From: Marinobacter halophilus
GTDB lineage: Bacteria; Pseudomonadota; Gammaproteobacteria; Pseudomonadales; Oleiphilaceae
Direction of reading: 5' to 3'
DNA length: 64,000 bases
Assembly: GCF_003007685.1 (NCBI RefSeq)
Contig: NZ_PXNN01000017.1
Coordinates: 124,001 to 188,000, forward strand
Shown piece after piece: positions 1-9,544 of the stretch (the first letter of the stretch is position 1; the number at the start of each line of letters is the position of its first letter). Both the position numbers and the translations under genes were made by a program. The notes beneath the pieces are model-generated. The model was not told the origin of the DNA and ran no database searches. It saw nothing but the letters and a program-made list of their open reading frames with translations.

Positions 1-304
1 CCTGAGCTGACGCCATGGACGCAAGTGTAGGCTCTGGGTATTCGAATTGATGGTGATAGATATCGGTACCGGTCAGGACCACAATCAATGGCTTGTCTGG
101 CCAACGCTCGCTGAACTCGCGGATAGTGTCGGCACTTCGCCAGGCATGCAGTGCGATCATAAGATCGCAGGGCTCATCGTGGTAATCGGTACGAACGGCG
201 ACCTCGTGGCCGCTGGCTTCAAGCAACTGTTGCCAGCGCACGGCGGTGGCCCTGTTGCCCGCTTTTGAATCAGGTCCTGCGGGAGTGACGATTGTAATAT
301 TCAT
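1..304 (-). CDS. senB: SenB-type selenosugar synthase, partial (N-terminal 101 residues)
   Basis: Only the first 101 codons lie in the window; the gene runs off the left edge. The start ATG is at 304 on the minus strand. The protein opens with MNITIVTPAGP, followed by GNR near residue 17, A-L-H-A-x-R-S at about 51-57 and L-T-G-T-D at about 78-81. This is the pattern of the glycosyltransferase-like family TIGR04348, now known as SenB, which makes a selenosugar from UDP-sugar and selenophosphate in selenoneine synthesis. It points away from a probable selenium ABC transporter starting at 490, a pairing that supports the call. Whether senA or selD lies further left cannot be seen. Confidence 0.82.
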   Translation of the reverse strand, partial: MNITIVTPAGPDSKAGNRATAVRWQQLLEASGHEVAVRTDYHDEPCDLMIALHAWRSADTIREFSERWPDKPLIVVLTGTDIYHHQFEYPEPTLASMASAQ

Positions 305-489
305 GAGACTGGCCAGAAAAAGTTTAGGAAATTCTGCATGTCGCCGTGCTCCGGGTAAAGCATTCATCCGTATATCGGTTCAGAGTTGGCGCGATTCGCG
401 TTATCCTTTGTGGCGCCAAACTTATCGTCGTCAATTCAGTTGGCCGCCAGTACACATCTATCTCAGCAACTGTATAAAAAGGACACACC
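305..489. promoter_or_regulatory. Divergent intergenic region with inverted repeat (possible selenium-locus operator)
   Basis: This gap separates senB from the ABC transporter operon, so it must hold promoters for both. It contains an inverted repeat, TTGGCGC at 386-392 and GCGCCAA at 413-419, with 20 bases between the arms. A possible -10 (TATCCT, 402-407) for the rightward operon lies between the arms, with a weak TTCAGA at 379-384 in the -35 place. A protein binding this repeat would sit on the promoter. No regulator gene is visible. The repeat is read directly; its role is inference. Confidence 0.4.
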
Positions 490-1359
490 ATGAACATCAA
501 GCAAATACGGAAATGGCTTGTTTCCGGGTTTCTCGCGCTGGTAGCCACCAGCACGGCAACTGCTCAAACGTTTGTCTTTACCGCTATCCCGGACGAAGAC
601 GAAACCCGACTGGTTGAACGTTTCCGGGGTATAGCCGATTATCTTTCCGAGCAGTTAGAGGTAGACGTGCGCTACATCCCGGTAAAATCCTATGCGGCAG
701 CAATCACCGCATTCCGCAACAACCAGGTTCAGCTGGCGTGGTTTGGTGGGCTGTCCGGCGTTCAGGCACGTGCACTGGTGCCCGGCTCTGAAGCCCTGGC
801 CCAAGGTGTGGAAGACCAGGCGTTTTATAATTACTTTATTGCTCACAAAAGCACCGGACTGGACCGCGCTGACGAACTGCCTGAAGGCATTCGAGGCAAA
901 ACCTTCACCTTCGGCTCCAAAGGCTCCACGTCTGGGCGACTGATTCCGGAATACCACATCCGGGAGCGTTTTAACGAGGCGCCCGAGACAGTGTTCAGTC
1001 GTGTTGGTTTCAGTGGCAATCACACTCGTACCCTGCGACTGGTCGAGTCTGGCACTTATGACGTTGGCGCCCTCAATTACAAAGTCTGGGAAAAGGAACT
1101 GGAAGACGGCAACATCAACACCAACGACGTTAAAATCATCTGGAAAACACCCGGTTTCCCGAATTACCAGTGGACCATCCGCGGTGACGTTGACGATCGC
1201 TTTGGCGAAGGCTTCAAAGAGAAAGTCCGCGAGGCGCTGTTGAATCTTGACGATCCGGCACTGCTGGAAAGTTTTCCACGTGAAGGCTTTATTCCTGCCT
1301 CAAACGACGATTACGAACCCATCCGAAGTGTGGCCTCCGAACTCGGAATTATCGATTGA
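490..1359 (+). CDS. Putative selenate/selenite ABC transporter periplasmic binding protein (PhnD-like)
   Basis: A 289-residue exported protein with a signal peptide (KQIRK basic start, hydrophobic stretch, cleavage probably after residue 25 in TATAQ). The mature part begins FVFTAIPDEDE and continues as a PhnD-type phosphonate/oxyanion-binding fold, with S-Y-A-A-A-I-T-A-F-R and A-W-F-G-G-L-S-G motifs typical of the subfamily predicted to bind selenate. Shine-Dalgarno AAAAGGA lies just upstream of the ATG. Its stop TGA shares a base with the start of the ATPase gene, so the two are translationally coupled. The selenium assignment rests on subfamily resemblance plus divergent senB; phosphonate or another oxyanion remains possible. 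Confidence 0.8.
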   Translation: MNIKQIRKWLVSGFLALVATSTATAQTFVFTAIPDEDETRLVERFRGIADYLSEQLEVDVRYIPVKSYAAAITAFRNNQVQLAWFGGLSGVQARALVPGSEALAQGVEDQAFYNYFIAHKSTGLDRADELPEGIRGKTFTFGSKGSTSGRLIPEYHIRERFNEAPETVFSRVGFSGNHTRTLRLVESGTYDVGALNYKVWEKELEDGNINTNDVKIIWKTPGFPNYQWTIRGDVDDRFGEGFKEKVREALLNLDDPALLESFPREGFIPASNDDYEPIRSVASELGIID

Positions 1360-2009
1360 TGCGAGATTTCGCTTTTGATGGTCTGAGCGCAAGCTTTGGA
1401 GGACAGCGGGTTATCGGCCCGCTCTCTCTCGCAGTAAAGCAGGGCGAGCATGTAGCGCTGGTCGGCAAAAGTGGTGCCGGCAAGTCGACCCTGATCAAAC
1501 TGCTTTACGAGCGCCTCACCCGTGAGGCATCGCTGGTTCCGCAAGGCCTGGGACTGGTAAATGCCCTGCCCGTGTTTCATAACGTATTCATGGGCCAACT
1601 CGACAAGCACCCTCTGTGGTACAACACGTTAACGCTGATTCGGCCGTTCCGCAAAGACCGTGACGTTATTCGTGGCTTGCTGGATGACCTGGGTATTCCC
1701 GACAAACAGTGGACGCCGGCGGCGACCTTGTCAGGCGGCGAGCGTCAGCGGGTGGCCATCGCACGGGCACTGTATCGCCAGGCTCCTTTGCTACTGGCCG
1801 ACGAACCTATCTCAGCCCTTGACGGCCCGATGGCGCACCTGGTTATGCAGGCCTTGACTGACAGATTCAGCACCAGCGTGATCGCACTGCATGATGTCGA
1901 CATGGCGCTGACCTACTGCAACCGGATTGTTGGTATTCAGGATGGCCAGGTGGCCTTGGATCAGCCGGCCAGCAGGTTGCGGACGTCTGACATCATGACC
2001 CTCTACTGA
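1359..2009 (+). CDS. ABC transporter ATP-binding protein (PhnC-like, selenium locus)
   Basis: A 216-residue ATPase with Walker A GKSGAGKST (36-44), Q-loop Gln near 62, signature LSGGERQR (from 124), Walker B LLLADEP (144-150) and a switch His in ALHDVD. It powers the importer whose binding protein and permease flank it. ATG at 1359 is preferred over TTG three bases earlier because it gives the classic TGATG overlap with the binding-protein stop. At 216 residues it is shorter than many PhnC proteins (about 260) but all nucleotide-binding motifs are present. Confidence 0.87.
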   Translation: MRDFAFDGLSASFGGQRVIGPLSLAVKQGEHVALVGKSGAGKSTLIKLLYERLTREASLVPQGLGLVNALPVFHNVFMGQLDKHPLWYNTLTLIRPFRKDRDVIRGLLDDLGIPDKQWTPAATLSGGERQRVAIARALYRQAPLLLADEPISALDGPMAHLVMQALTDRFSTSVIALHDVDMALTYCNRIVGIQDGQVALDQPASRLRTSDIMTLY

Positions 2010-2028
2010 CAGGCTAACCCGGCAGACT

Positions 2029-3495
2029 ATGCTTTCTTATCCAACCGTCCGAGTCAGCTTGTTATTTTTTGCCATTGCCGTGGCCGGCTTGTTCATTGCC
2101 GACATTGCCATCACTACTGCCAACCCATGGCGAGACCTCGGGCAGTTCTTTATTGGCGTTGCCACCCCCAACTTTTTCAGCACCGAAGGTCTGATGACCG
2201 CGTTGTTGCGCACCGTTGCTTTTGGTTTTGTCGGGGTAACGCTGGGCAGCCTTTGTGGATTCTTGCTGGCGCTGGTGTATCGCTTCATGCCGGTGCGGAT
2301 TTTTTGTGCCTTTATCCGAGCCATACATGAGCTGTTCTGGGCGCTCATCTTTCTGCAGTTTTTCGGCTTCCACCCGCTGACCGGGGTGCTTGCCATTGCG
2401 ATTCCGTACGCCGGCATCTTCGCCAAAGTGTATTCTGAAATTCTCGACGAATCCGATCCGGAACCTTCACGCCTGCTGCCGCCCGGCACTGGCGCGATCG
2501 CAGCATTCCTTTATGCCCGCATTCCCGATTGCTGGGTACAGCTTCGCACTTACACGGCTTACCGCCTGGAATGTGGCCTGCGTTCATCAGCGATTCTGGG
2601 GTTTGTCGGGCTGCCTACCCTCGGGTTTTACCTTGAATCGTCTTTTTCCCAGGGCCTGTATTCTGACGCCGGTGCAATGCTGATCCTGTTTTACGTGCTG
2701 ATCGCTACCATGCCGCTCTGGGTGAAGCCCAAACTGCTGCCGTTTTACATACTGGCGGCGCCTTTCTTTCTGGGCGAGGGCTTCCCCATCGTCTGGGGCA
2801 ACGTCGAGCGTTTCTTTACCGAAGATATCGTGCCTTCGCCCCTGAGGAATGGTGAAGGGCTGGCAGGACTTTCCACCTGGCTGGGCGACCTGATGGTGAC
2901 AGAAGCCCTGCCCGGCATCTGGAACACAATCGTACTGACCCAAATCGCGCTGGTGGCCACGGGAATATTGTCGCTGTTAGCCTTCCCCCTGATCTCAAAG
3001 CACTTTGGCGGGCCGGTTCGGCGCACTTCGGGCCATGTCTTTCTGGTGATCGCCCGCTCTACCCCGGAATACATTCTGGCGTACATTCTGCTGCAGCTCT
3101 GGGGGCCATCCATGCTGCCTGCGGTGGTGGCGCTAGCGCTCCATAACGGTGGCATTATCGGCCACCTGATCGGTCGCCAGACCAACACCATCGAGTTGCG
3201 CCCCGATGCACCAACCGGGTTTACCCGTTACAGCTGGGAGCTGGTGCCGCGCGTGTATCGGTCGTTCCTGGCGTTTTTGTTTTACCGCTGGGAAATCATC
3301 ATGCGGGAAACCGCCATTCTCGGGATTCTGGGTATCTACACCCTGGGGTTCTACGTCGATAGCGCCATTCAGAACATCCAGTTTGACCGGGCGATGATCC
3401 TCATTTTGATTACCGCCTCCCTGAACATCGGCGTCGACATACTTGGCCGCTACATTCGCCGCAAACTGGCTCTGCAAACTATGCCGACCTGCTGA
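2029..3495 (+). CDS. ABC transporter permease with two fused PhnE-like domains
   Basis: A 488-residue inner-membrane protein, about twice the length of a single PhnE permease, made of two tandem binding-protein-dependent permease domains. The first has an EAA-like loop (about 145-175, ending in an L-x-x-R-I-P region) followed by RSSAILGFVGLPTLGF. The second has a matching MRETAILGILGIYTLGF near residue 430. So one chain probably supplies both halves of the channel. It lies 19 bases after the ATPase gene and completes the importer with the two preceding genes. Substrate is inferred from the locus to be selenate or selenite. Confidence 0.83.
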   Translation: MLSYPTVRVSLLFFAIAVAGLFIADIAITTANPWRDLGQFFIGVATPNFFSTEGLMTALLRTVAFGFVGVTLGSLCGFLLALVYRFMPVRIFCAFIRAIHELFWALIFLQFFGFHPLTGVLAIAIPYAGIFAKVYSEILDESDPEPSRLLPPGTGAIAAFLYARIPDCWVQLRTYTAYRLECGLRSSAILGFVGLPTLGFYLESSFSQGLYSDAGAMLILFYVLIATMPLWVKPKLLPFYILAAPFFLGEGFPIVWGNVERFFTEDIVPSPLRNGEGLAGLSTWLGDLMVTEALPGIWNTIVLTQIALVATGILSLLAFPLISKHFGGPVRRTSGHVFLVIARSTPEYILAYILLQLWGPSMLPAVVALALHNGGIIGHLIGRQTNTIELRPDAPTGFTRYSWELVPRVYRSFLAFLFYRWEIIMRETAILGILGIYTLGFYVDSAIQNIQFDRAMILILITASLNIGVDILGRYIRRKLALQTMPTC

Positions 3496-3637
3496 ACCGC
3501 TGGGATAGCCATCACATTTCTACCGTCTTTCTGAGAATTTTACCGGTTCTGCATGGCAGTTGCCGCCTCTTTCACGTTACACGCTGTTACACTTTGTTCT
3601 GTCGCATTTAACTGGTCGTTTCAAGGCAGATACACCT

Positions 3638-4234
3638 ATGATGGTCAACGGATTGGTTGCAGTTACCCAGGCAGGGTTGATTCTCCTACTCGGCATGCTT
3701 GGCCTACGCATGTTTTCGCTGATTCGGCAAGAATCCACACACCAGGTTGGTGTGATGGCAAGTGGCGACCCTGTTAGTCCACCGCAGCCGAAGGTTCAAC
3801 AGCGACCGATTCGCCGCAAGCAACAGACACCTGATTACGCATCCTCCGACAAAACCGAGCTGTATACTCGTTTGCACATCCTGGCCGGACTTCAGGAGCG
3901 AGATTGCCGTGTCAAAGGCTTGATGCTCTCGGGTGCCCCGGAAACGGTCCGCAGCTGTGCCGCAGCGTGGCTGTACGGTGCTGCCTGCGCGTTCACCCCA
4001 CGCCACCAAAGACACACCGAGGCGCTTGCCGGCATCGTAGCCAGAATTATCAGCCGTAAAACCGGTAGCGGTCAGCCCGAGGCTGTCCAGGCAATTTCGA
4101 CGCTGACCACCAGCAATCTGTTATTGGCGTGTTATCGGGCGGGTTTGGAGGGAGCGGAGTTCTGGCAGGATCACCAGTATGTGCCTGCCAGTTCCAGTTT
4201 GTACGAGGTGGTGACCAGTAACGCTTTTATCTAG
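3638..4234 (+). CDS. Hypothetical protein with one N-terminal membrane segment
   Basis: A 198-residue protein I do not recognise. It starts MMVNGLVAVTQAG, followed by a hydrophobic segment (about 5-25, GLILLLGMLGLRMF), a Pro/Gln-rich linker and a soluble C-terminal part rich in Ala and Leu (about 75-198) with two Cys-containing helices (CRVKGLML, CAAAWLYGAACAF). The ATG pair at 3638 follows AAGGCAG; an in-frame TTG at 3560 has no such signal. The C-terminal domain may be cytoplasmic and helical. It overlaps the convergent gene at 4227 by eight bases. No function assigned. Confidence 0.6.
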   Translation: MMVNGLVAVTQAGLILLLGMLGLRMFSLIRQESTHQVGVMASGDPVSPPQPKVQQRPIRRKQQTPDYASSDKTELYTRLHILAGLQERDCRVKGLMLSGAPETVRSCAAAWLYGAACAFTPRHQRHTEALAGIVARIISRKTGSGQPEAVQAISTLTTSNLLLACYRAGLEGAEFWQDHQYVPASSSLYEVVTSNAFI

Positions 4235-4523
4235 CCGGTTCGAGTTGCCAGCTGGCCCCGAGCGTAACAGTCTCACTGCTGGCATCATCGCCTTCTGGTA
4301 TCCCGGTCACGACCGGCTTGGTAAAGTCGCCGTCTTCGGTGTAGGTCATGGATTCAACGTCAACCGACCGAACCAGCCAGGTTTGACCGTTTGCCGTCAC
4401 CCGGGCACGGTGAGTCAGGCCAAAAACAAACCGGCAATAATCCAGTTTGAGCTGCAGAAGATCCTGTTCAGCTTTACCAATCTTGCGTAGAAGAACCTTC
4501 TGAACACTGTCCCCGTAATCCAT
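4227..4523 (-). CDS. Hypothetical 98-residue soluble protein
   Basis: Unrecognised small protein, MDYGDSVQKVLLRKIG at the N-terminus, no signal peptide or membrane segment. The first 35 residues look helical and the rest beta-rich with acidic stretches. AGGGA lies about 8 bases upstream of the ATG. It follows a secreted or anchored hypothetical protein encoded upstream on the same strand (4564-5013), with 40 bases between, so the two may be co-transcribed. Coding status is supported by the Shine-Dalgarno and by fitting neatly between neighbours. Confidence 0.55.
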   Translation of the reverse strand: MDYGDSVQKVLLRKIGKAEQDLLQLKLDYCRFVFGLTHRARVTANGQTWLVRSVDVESMTYTEDGDFTKPVVTGIPEGDDASSETVTLGASWQLEPAR

Positions 4524-4563
4524 CTCTTTTCCCTGGATAAGACTTGAATTTTGCAGGATTTAA

Positions 4564-5013
4564 CTATTTTTGTGCCTGAAAAACCAGCGCCCAGGGCACA
4601 TTTTGCAACTTTTCCTGCCCGTCCTGCAGATCGATGCGCCAGATCATGTCTGCGCCTGTTGTGCAGAACGGTGCGGTAAACCGGGCTTGATACTCCAGGG
4701 GCTGCTCTCTTACCAGCGGCACCGGATACTCACCCATGTACATGGATTGCCCACGCAGAACCGCCAGAAACCGGTCTGGCGCTTTCGGTACGGTAACTGA
4801 CAACCGGTACTCCATACCCTGAGTGCCCGGCTCCGTACTGACAAGCGTAATCCGCCAGTCGCCGTCTTTTGTCGTCCACTCGCAGGGGGCTTTCAACAGG
4901 TCGCACGGCGGCCGTTCTGCAACGTCAGCGGTGGTGTCCAGAAAACGTGGACCAAAAACAACCAGAGCAATCGCACCGATAACTAAACTTACAACCACGA
5001 TGGCTCGTACCAT
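4564..5013 (-). CDS. Hypothetical membrane-anchored or exported protein
   Basis: A 149-residue protein starting MVRAIVVVSLVIGAIALVVF, a single hydrophobic N-terminal segment that could be an anchor or an uncleaved signal. The remainder is a periplasmic-type domain with Cys pairs (P-C-D-L and P-C-E-W near 35-45) and beta-strand pattern around RITLVSTEPG, with a later Cys in FCTTGAD. The start at 5013 is chosen because GGGGA sits just upstream; an upstream in-frame start at 5064 would put 17 non-hydrophobic residues ahead of the segment. Family not recognised. Confidence 0.6.
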   Translation of the reverse strand: MVRAIVVVSLVIGAIALVVFGPRFLDTTADVAERPPCDLLKAPCEWTTKDGDWRITLVSTEPGTQGMEYRLSVTVPKAPDRFLAVLRGQSMYMGEYPVPLVREQPLEYQARFTAPFCTTGADMIWRIDLQDGQEKLQNVPWALVFQAQK

Positions 5014-5145
5014 ACAGATCCCCGACATTGCCGATGTGGGCATTATGGGGATAAATCCCGACATAGCAAAGGTTTCTAAACGGCTGCCAGCATGAGAAAA
5101 TGTCGGGCTTTCTGGTTTGAGTCACCCACAAAACAGGACACGCCC

Positions 5146-6066
<921 letters not shown>

Positions 6067-6090
6067 CCGCCGGCACGAACGGAGAGTTCA

Positions 6091-6848
<758 letters not shown>

Positions 6849-6852
<4 letters not shown>

Positions 6853-7355
6853 AGCCCTGGGCAACCCCTTGGTTACTGGCCGTTGGTCTCGTCGCTGCGC
6901 TGCCTGGCTGTGGGGCCACCGACGCCAGCGAACAGGCGATCCTACCCGTTTTCGAGGCCTGCTTTGTGACCGCCAATGACGACAACTACAGCGTCGTACT
7001 TGAAGTGGCCAGTGAGGATCGCGAGCGGCAACGGGGGCTGATGGGCCGCACAGAACTTGGTGACGATACCGGCATGTTATTTACCTACCGAGGCGAACGA
7101 TCCGCCCGGCACGGGTTCTGGATGTTTCAGACCCTGATTCCACTGGACATCGCCTACCTGGATGACAACGGGGTGATCGTCAGCATACGCACCATGGCGC
7201 CCTGCCCCTCACCCCGGGGCCGGGACTGCCCGAACTACCCGTCCGGGCAGCCGTTCTGGAACGCGGTTGAAATGAACGCCGGCTATTTCGAGGCTCAAGG
7301 TATCAGCGTCGGCGACCGCCTTCTCTGGCCTGCCGACCACACCTGTACGAACTGA
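6849..7355 (+). CDS. DUF192 family lipoprotein
   Basis: A 168-residue protein with a lipoprotein signal: KPW start, hydrophobic core and lipobox LPGC with Cys at residue 21. The mature part is a DUF192 domain, marked by E-R-x-[28 protein letters not shown] and the G-x-R-L-L-W end. The C-rich insert [16 protein letters not shown] is typical of the secreted members. ATG at 6849 overlaps the yadH stop. Role of DUF192 is not known; the operon suggests envelope function. It converges on the next gene with three bases between. Confidence 0.82.
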
Positions 7356-7358
7356 CGG

Positions 7359-8150
7359 TTACTTGTCCTGCCACTGCGGATCCCGCTTGTCGAGGAACGC
7401 CGAGATCCCCTCTTGCGCATCCACCGCCTTCATATTGCCCGCCATGACCTCAGCGGTATACTCGTAGGCCTCGGACAAAGGCATTTCCAACTGGCGATAA
7501 AATGCGGCTTTACCAACTTTCAGAGCGTGGCCGGATTTGCCGGCAATGGTGGCTGCCATCTGGTAAACAGTGCCGTCCAGCTCTTCCGCTGCCACCACAC
7601 GATTCACCAGACCAAGCCGCTCCGCCCTGCCCGCATCGATCATCTCACCGGTCAGCAGCATCTCCATCGCGTGTTTACGGGGTACGTTACGAGACAACGC
7701 CACCATGGGCGTAGAGCAAAACAACCCGATGTTGACACCGGGCGTGGCAAACCGGGCGCCGCTCTCGGCAACCGCAAGGTCACAACTCGCCACCAGTTGG
7801 CAGCCCGCAGCCGTGGCTACGCCCGCCACCCGGGCAATGACCGGCTTCGGCAAGTTCACTATCTGCTGCATCACCTTGCTGCACTGGCGGAACAGCGCCA
7901 GCTGAAATTCATGGCTGTCGAACTGTGAACGAATCTCCCTGAGATCATGCCCCGCGCAAAACACCTTGCCTTCCGCCGCCAACACCACTACCCGAGTCTC
8001 GTCGTCGCTCTCGAGAGCGGTAAACACTTCCGACAATGCATCCAGCATGGCCATCGACAAGCTGTTTCGCTGCTCCGGCTGACTCAGTGTTAACGTGGTT
8101 ATTCCGCCTTCGGTGTGTTTTTGCACCAGGGTATTAGTTGTTTGTGTCAT
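7359..8150 (-). CDS. Enoyl-CoA hydratase/isomerase family protein (ECHDC3-like)
   Basis: A 263-residue crotonase-fold protein with the CoA and oxyanion-hole regions intact (AGHDLREI near 65-72; VAGVATAAGCQLVASCDLAVA at about 110-130). The two catalytic glutamates of true enoyl-CoA hydratases are missing: Gln replaces Glu in AGCQLVA and the F-A-T-P-G-V-N-I-G-L-F-C segment lacks the usual P-E. This pattern matches the ECHDC3-type subgroup, whose reaction is not settled. So hydratase activity should not be assumed. It is encoded alone, convergent with the DUF192 gene. Confidence 0.83.
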   Translation of the reverse strand: MTQTTNTLVQKHTEGGITTLTLSQPEQRNSLSMAMLDALSEVFTALESDDETRVVVLAAEGKVFCAGHDLREIRSQFDSHEFQLALFRQCSKVMQQIVNLPKPVIARVAGVATAAGCQLVASCDLAVAESGARFATPGVNIGLFCSTPMVALSRNVPRKHAMEMLLTGEMIDAGRAERLGLVNRVVAAEELDGTVYQMAATIAGKSGHALKVGKAAFYRQLEMPLSEAYEYTAEVMAGNMKAVDAQEGISAFLDKRDPQWQDK

Positions 8151-8296
8151 CGTGCTGTTCTCCGTCGTTCTGTTAAGAGCAGTATCACCAAACCTCCGGT
8201 GTCTGTCGAACCGACCTTCGGAGAGTAGCCGGAGCCTGGTTGTATTCCCGATCAGCGCCCTCAGAGTAGAAGCAGGTAACGTTAAAAGGAGAATCT

Positions 8297-8494
8297 ATGA
8301 ATCGCTCCCTGTTAATCAAAATAGTGGCATTTGTCCTGATTATCGGCGGTGCCACCATGGTGCTGATCAAAGACGACCCACAAGTGCCCACCGGCGATAT
8401 AAACCGGATACAGCCGGTCATGCCTGCTCAGGAATCCGATAATCAGCGGCCTGAGGAAGATACAGATGAAATCGACGACGAAGAGCAGCGTTGA
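8297..8494 (+). CDS. Small membrane protein, 65 residues, acidic tail
   Basis: A 65-residue protein with one N-terminal membrane segment (about 6-24, LIKIVAFVLIIGGATMVLI) and a strongly acidic C-terminus ending EEDTDEIDDEEQR. A strong Shine-Dalgarno (AAAAGGAGA) stands 7 bases before the ATG, good evidence that it is translated. The tail would lie in the periplasm if the N-terminus is inside. I do not recognise a family. It stands alone between the hydratase-like gene and tRNA-Leu. Confidence 0.65.
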   Translation: MNRSLLIKIVAFVLIIGGATMVLIKDDPQVPTGDINRIQPVMPAQESDNQRPEEDTDEIDDEEQR

Positions 8495-8542
8495 CTTTAG
8501 AAACTACGCTTGTGGGATGCGCTGGAGCTTCATCAATTGAAA

Positions 8543-8629
8543 TGGTGCCCGGAGCCGGAATCGAACCGGCACGACCTAACGGTCGAGAGATTTTAAGTCT
8601 CTTGTGTCTACCAATTTCACCATCCGGGC
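8543..8629 (-). tRNA. tRNA-Leu (anticodon UAA)
   Basis: The minus strand folds as an 87-base class II tRNA: acceptor GCCCGGA pairing with TCCGGGC, D-arm with GGTAGACAC, anticodon stem AGAGA/TCTCT around loop CTTAAAA (anticodon TAA), long variable arm, T-arm with GGTTCGATTCC, discriminator A and encoded CCA. It reads UUA/UUG leucine codons. Confidence 0.97.
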
Positions 8630-8656
8630 ATCGGAGGGAACTGCGTGGAGGGCGGA

Positions 8657-8685
8657 ATTGTATAAGGCCCGATGGCGTAACGCAA
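8657..8685 (-). promoter_or_regulatory. Sigma-70-type promoter of tRNA-Leu
   Basis: On the minus strand TTGCGT (8680-8685) and TACAAT (8657-8662) are separated by 17 bases, about 28 bases upstream of the tRNA 5' end. Spacing and sequence fit a housekeeping promoter for the tRNA. Confidence 0.65.
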
Positions 8686-8737
8686 TTCCGTTCCGGCTAG
8701 AGTGTTTCAAAGTCGCCGAAATTTCTTTTCTGACAAG

Positions 8738-9361
8738 CTAAATCGGCTTGGTGGCGCGGCCTTTGTAGATGTAACCGGCAATTTTTGGCGCGTTGGGCAT
8801 GTACAGGTTTTCTAGCTCCTGGACTTCAAAGCCTGCCTGCAGGATCAGATCGGCAATGTGCCGGTTCAGGTGGCAGCCGCCGGCGAGCATCTTCCAGCCC
8901 GGCGTTATCCGGTGTTGCCATTTTCGGGTGCTGTCGTGCGGGGCTTCGCCGTGCTCGAGGAACAGCAGGTCGCCACCGGGTTTCAGCACCCGTTTCATCT
9001 GCAACAAGGCCGCATGCCAGTCGGGTATGGTGCACAGGGTGAAGGTGAGCAAGACGGTATCCACCGAATCGTCCGCAAGCGGAATCTTCTCCCCTGGCAG
9101 GTCCAGCCATTCCACGTTTATCGGTGACCGGTTCAGGTTGGGCAGCGCCTTGCGCCGCATGCCGGCGGAGGGCTCCAGCCCGTACACCATCTCGACCTGG
9201 TTCTGATCGTAAAATTCCAGGTTGATGCCGGAACCCATGCCTACTTCAAGCACCCGCCCTTTGGCTCGGGGCACAATCTGGCTGCGCAGCTTCATGACCT
9301 GGCCCATGGAGCAGGCCTTGTCTATGATGTGGGGAAGAATTCGGTCCTCGTAAAAGCTCAT
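8738..9361 (-). CDS. Class I SAM-dependent methyltransferase (UbiE/METTL7-like)
   Basis: A 207-residue soluble methyltransferase. Motif I is VLEVGMGSGINLEFY (about 37-51), motif II GLEPSAGMR, and later DSVDTVLLTFTLCTIPDW and RVLKPGGDLLFLEHG. The C-terminal HLNRHIADLILQAGFEV is usual for the METTL7-like group. Substrate unknown; lipids or quinones are common in this group. ATG at 9361 follows GGTGAG; an ATG-less extension to 9373 adds only four residues. It is divergent from cioAB, with an ANR/FNR-like box in the shared region. Confidence 0.8.
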   Translation of the reverse strand: MSFYEDRILPHIIDKACSMGQVMKLRSQIVPRAKGRVLEVGMGSGINLEFYDQNQVEMVYGLEPSAGMRRKALPNLNRSPINVEWLDLPGEKIPLADDSVDTVLLTFTLCTIPDWHAALLQMKRVLKPGGDLLFLEHGEAPHDSTRKWQHRITPGWKMLAGGCHLNRHIADLILQAGFEVQELENLYMPNAPKIAGYIYKGRATKPI

Positions 9362-9375
9362 TGGGCTCACCATAA

Positions 9376-9389
9376 TTGTTATAGATCAA
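9376..9389. promoter_or_regulatory. ANR/FNR-like box upstream of cioAB
   Basis: TTGTTATAGATCAA matches the FNR/ANR consensus TTGAT-N4-ATCAA at nine of ten conserved positions. It lies 156 bases before the cioA start and 15 bases before the divergent methyltransferase start. Cyanide-insensitive oxidase genes are known ANR targets in Pseudomonas. Site read directly; binding inferred. Its closeness to the methyltransferase start means it could act on that gene instead. Confidence 0.5.
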
Positions 9390-9544
9390 GGGGTGCGACA
9401 AACTGCCCTATCGTGTTTTGCTACGATTTGAGTAGCATTGCAACATCTGCCGGCAATAACAACATAACAAAATGACCTAAGGCAGCGGCTGAACGGGTTC
9501 GCTGGCCCGTTTGTTATGACTTGTTTGAGTTACCGGAGGTATTC

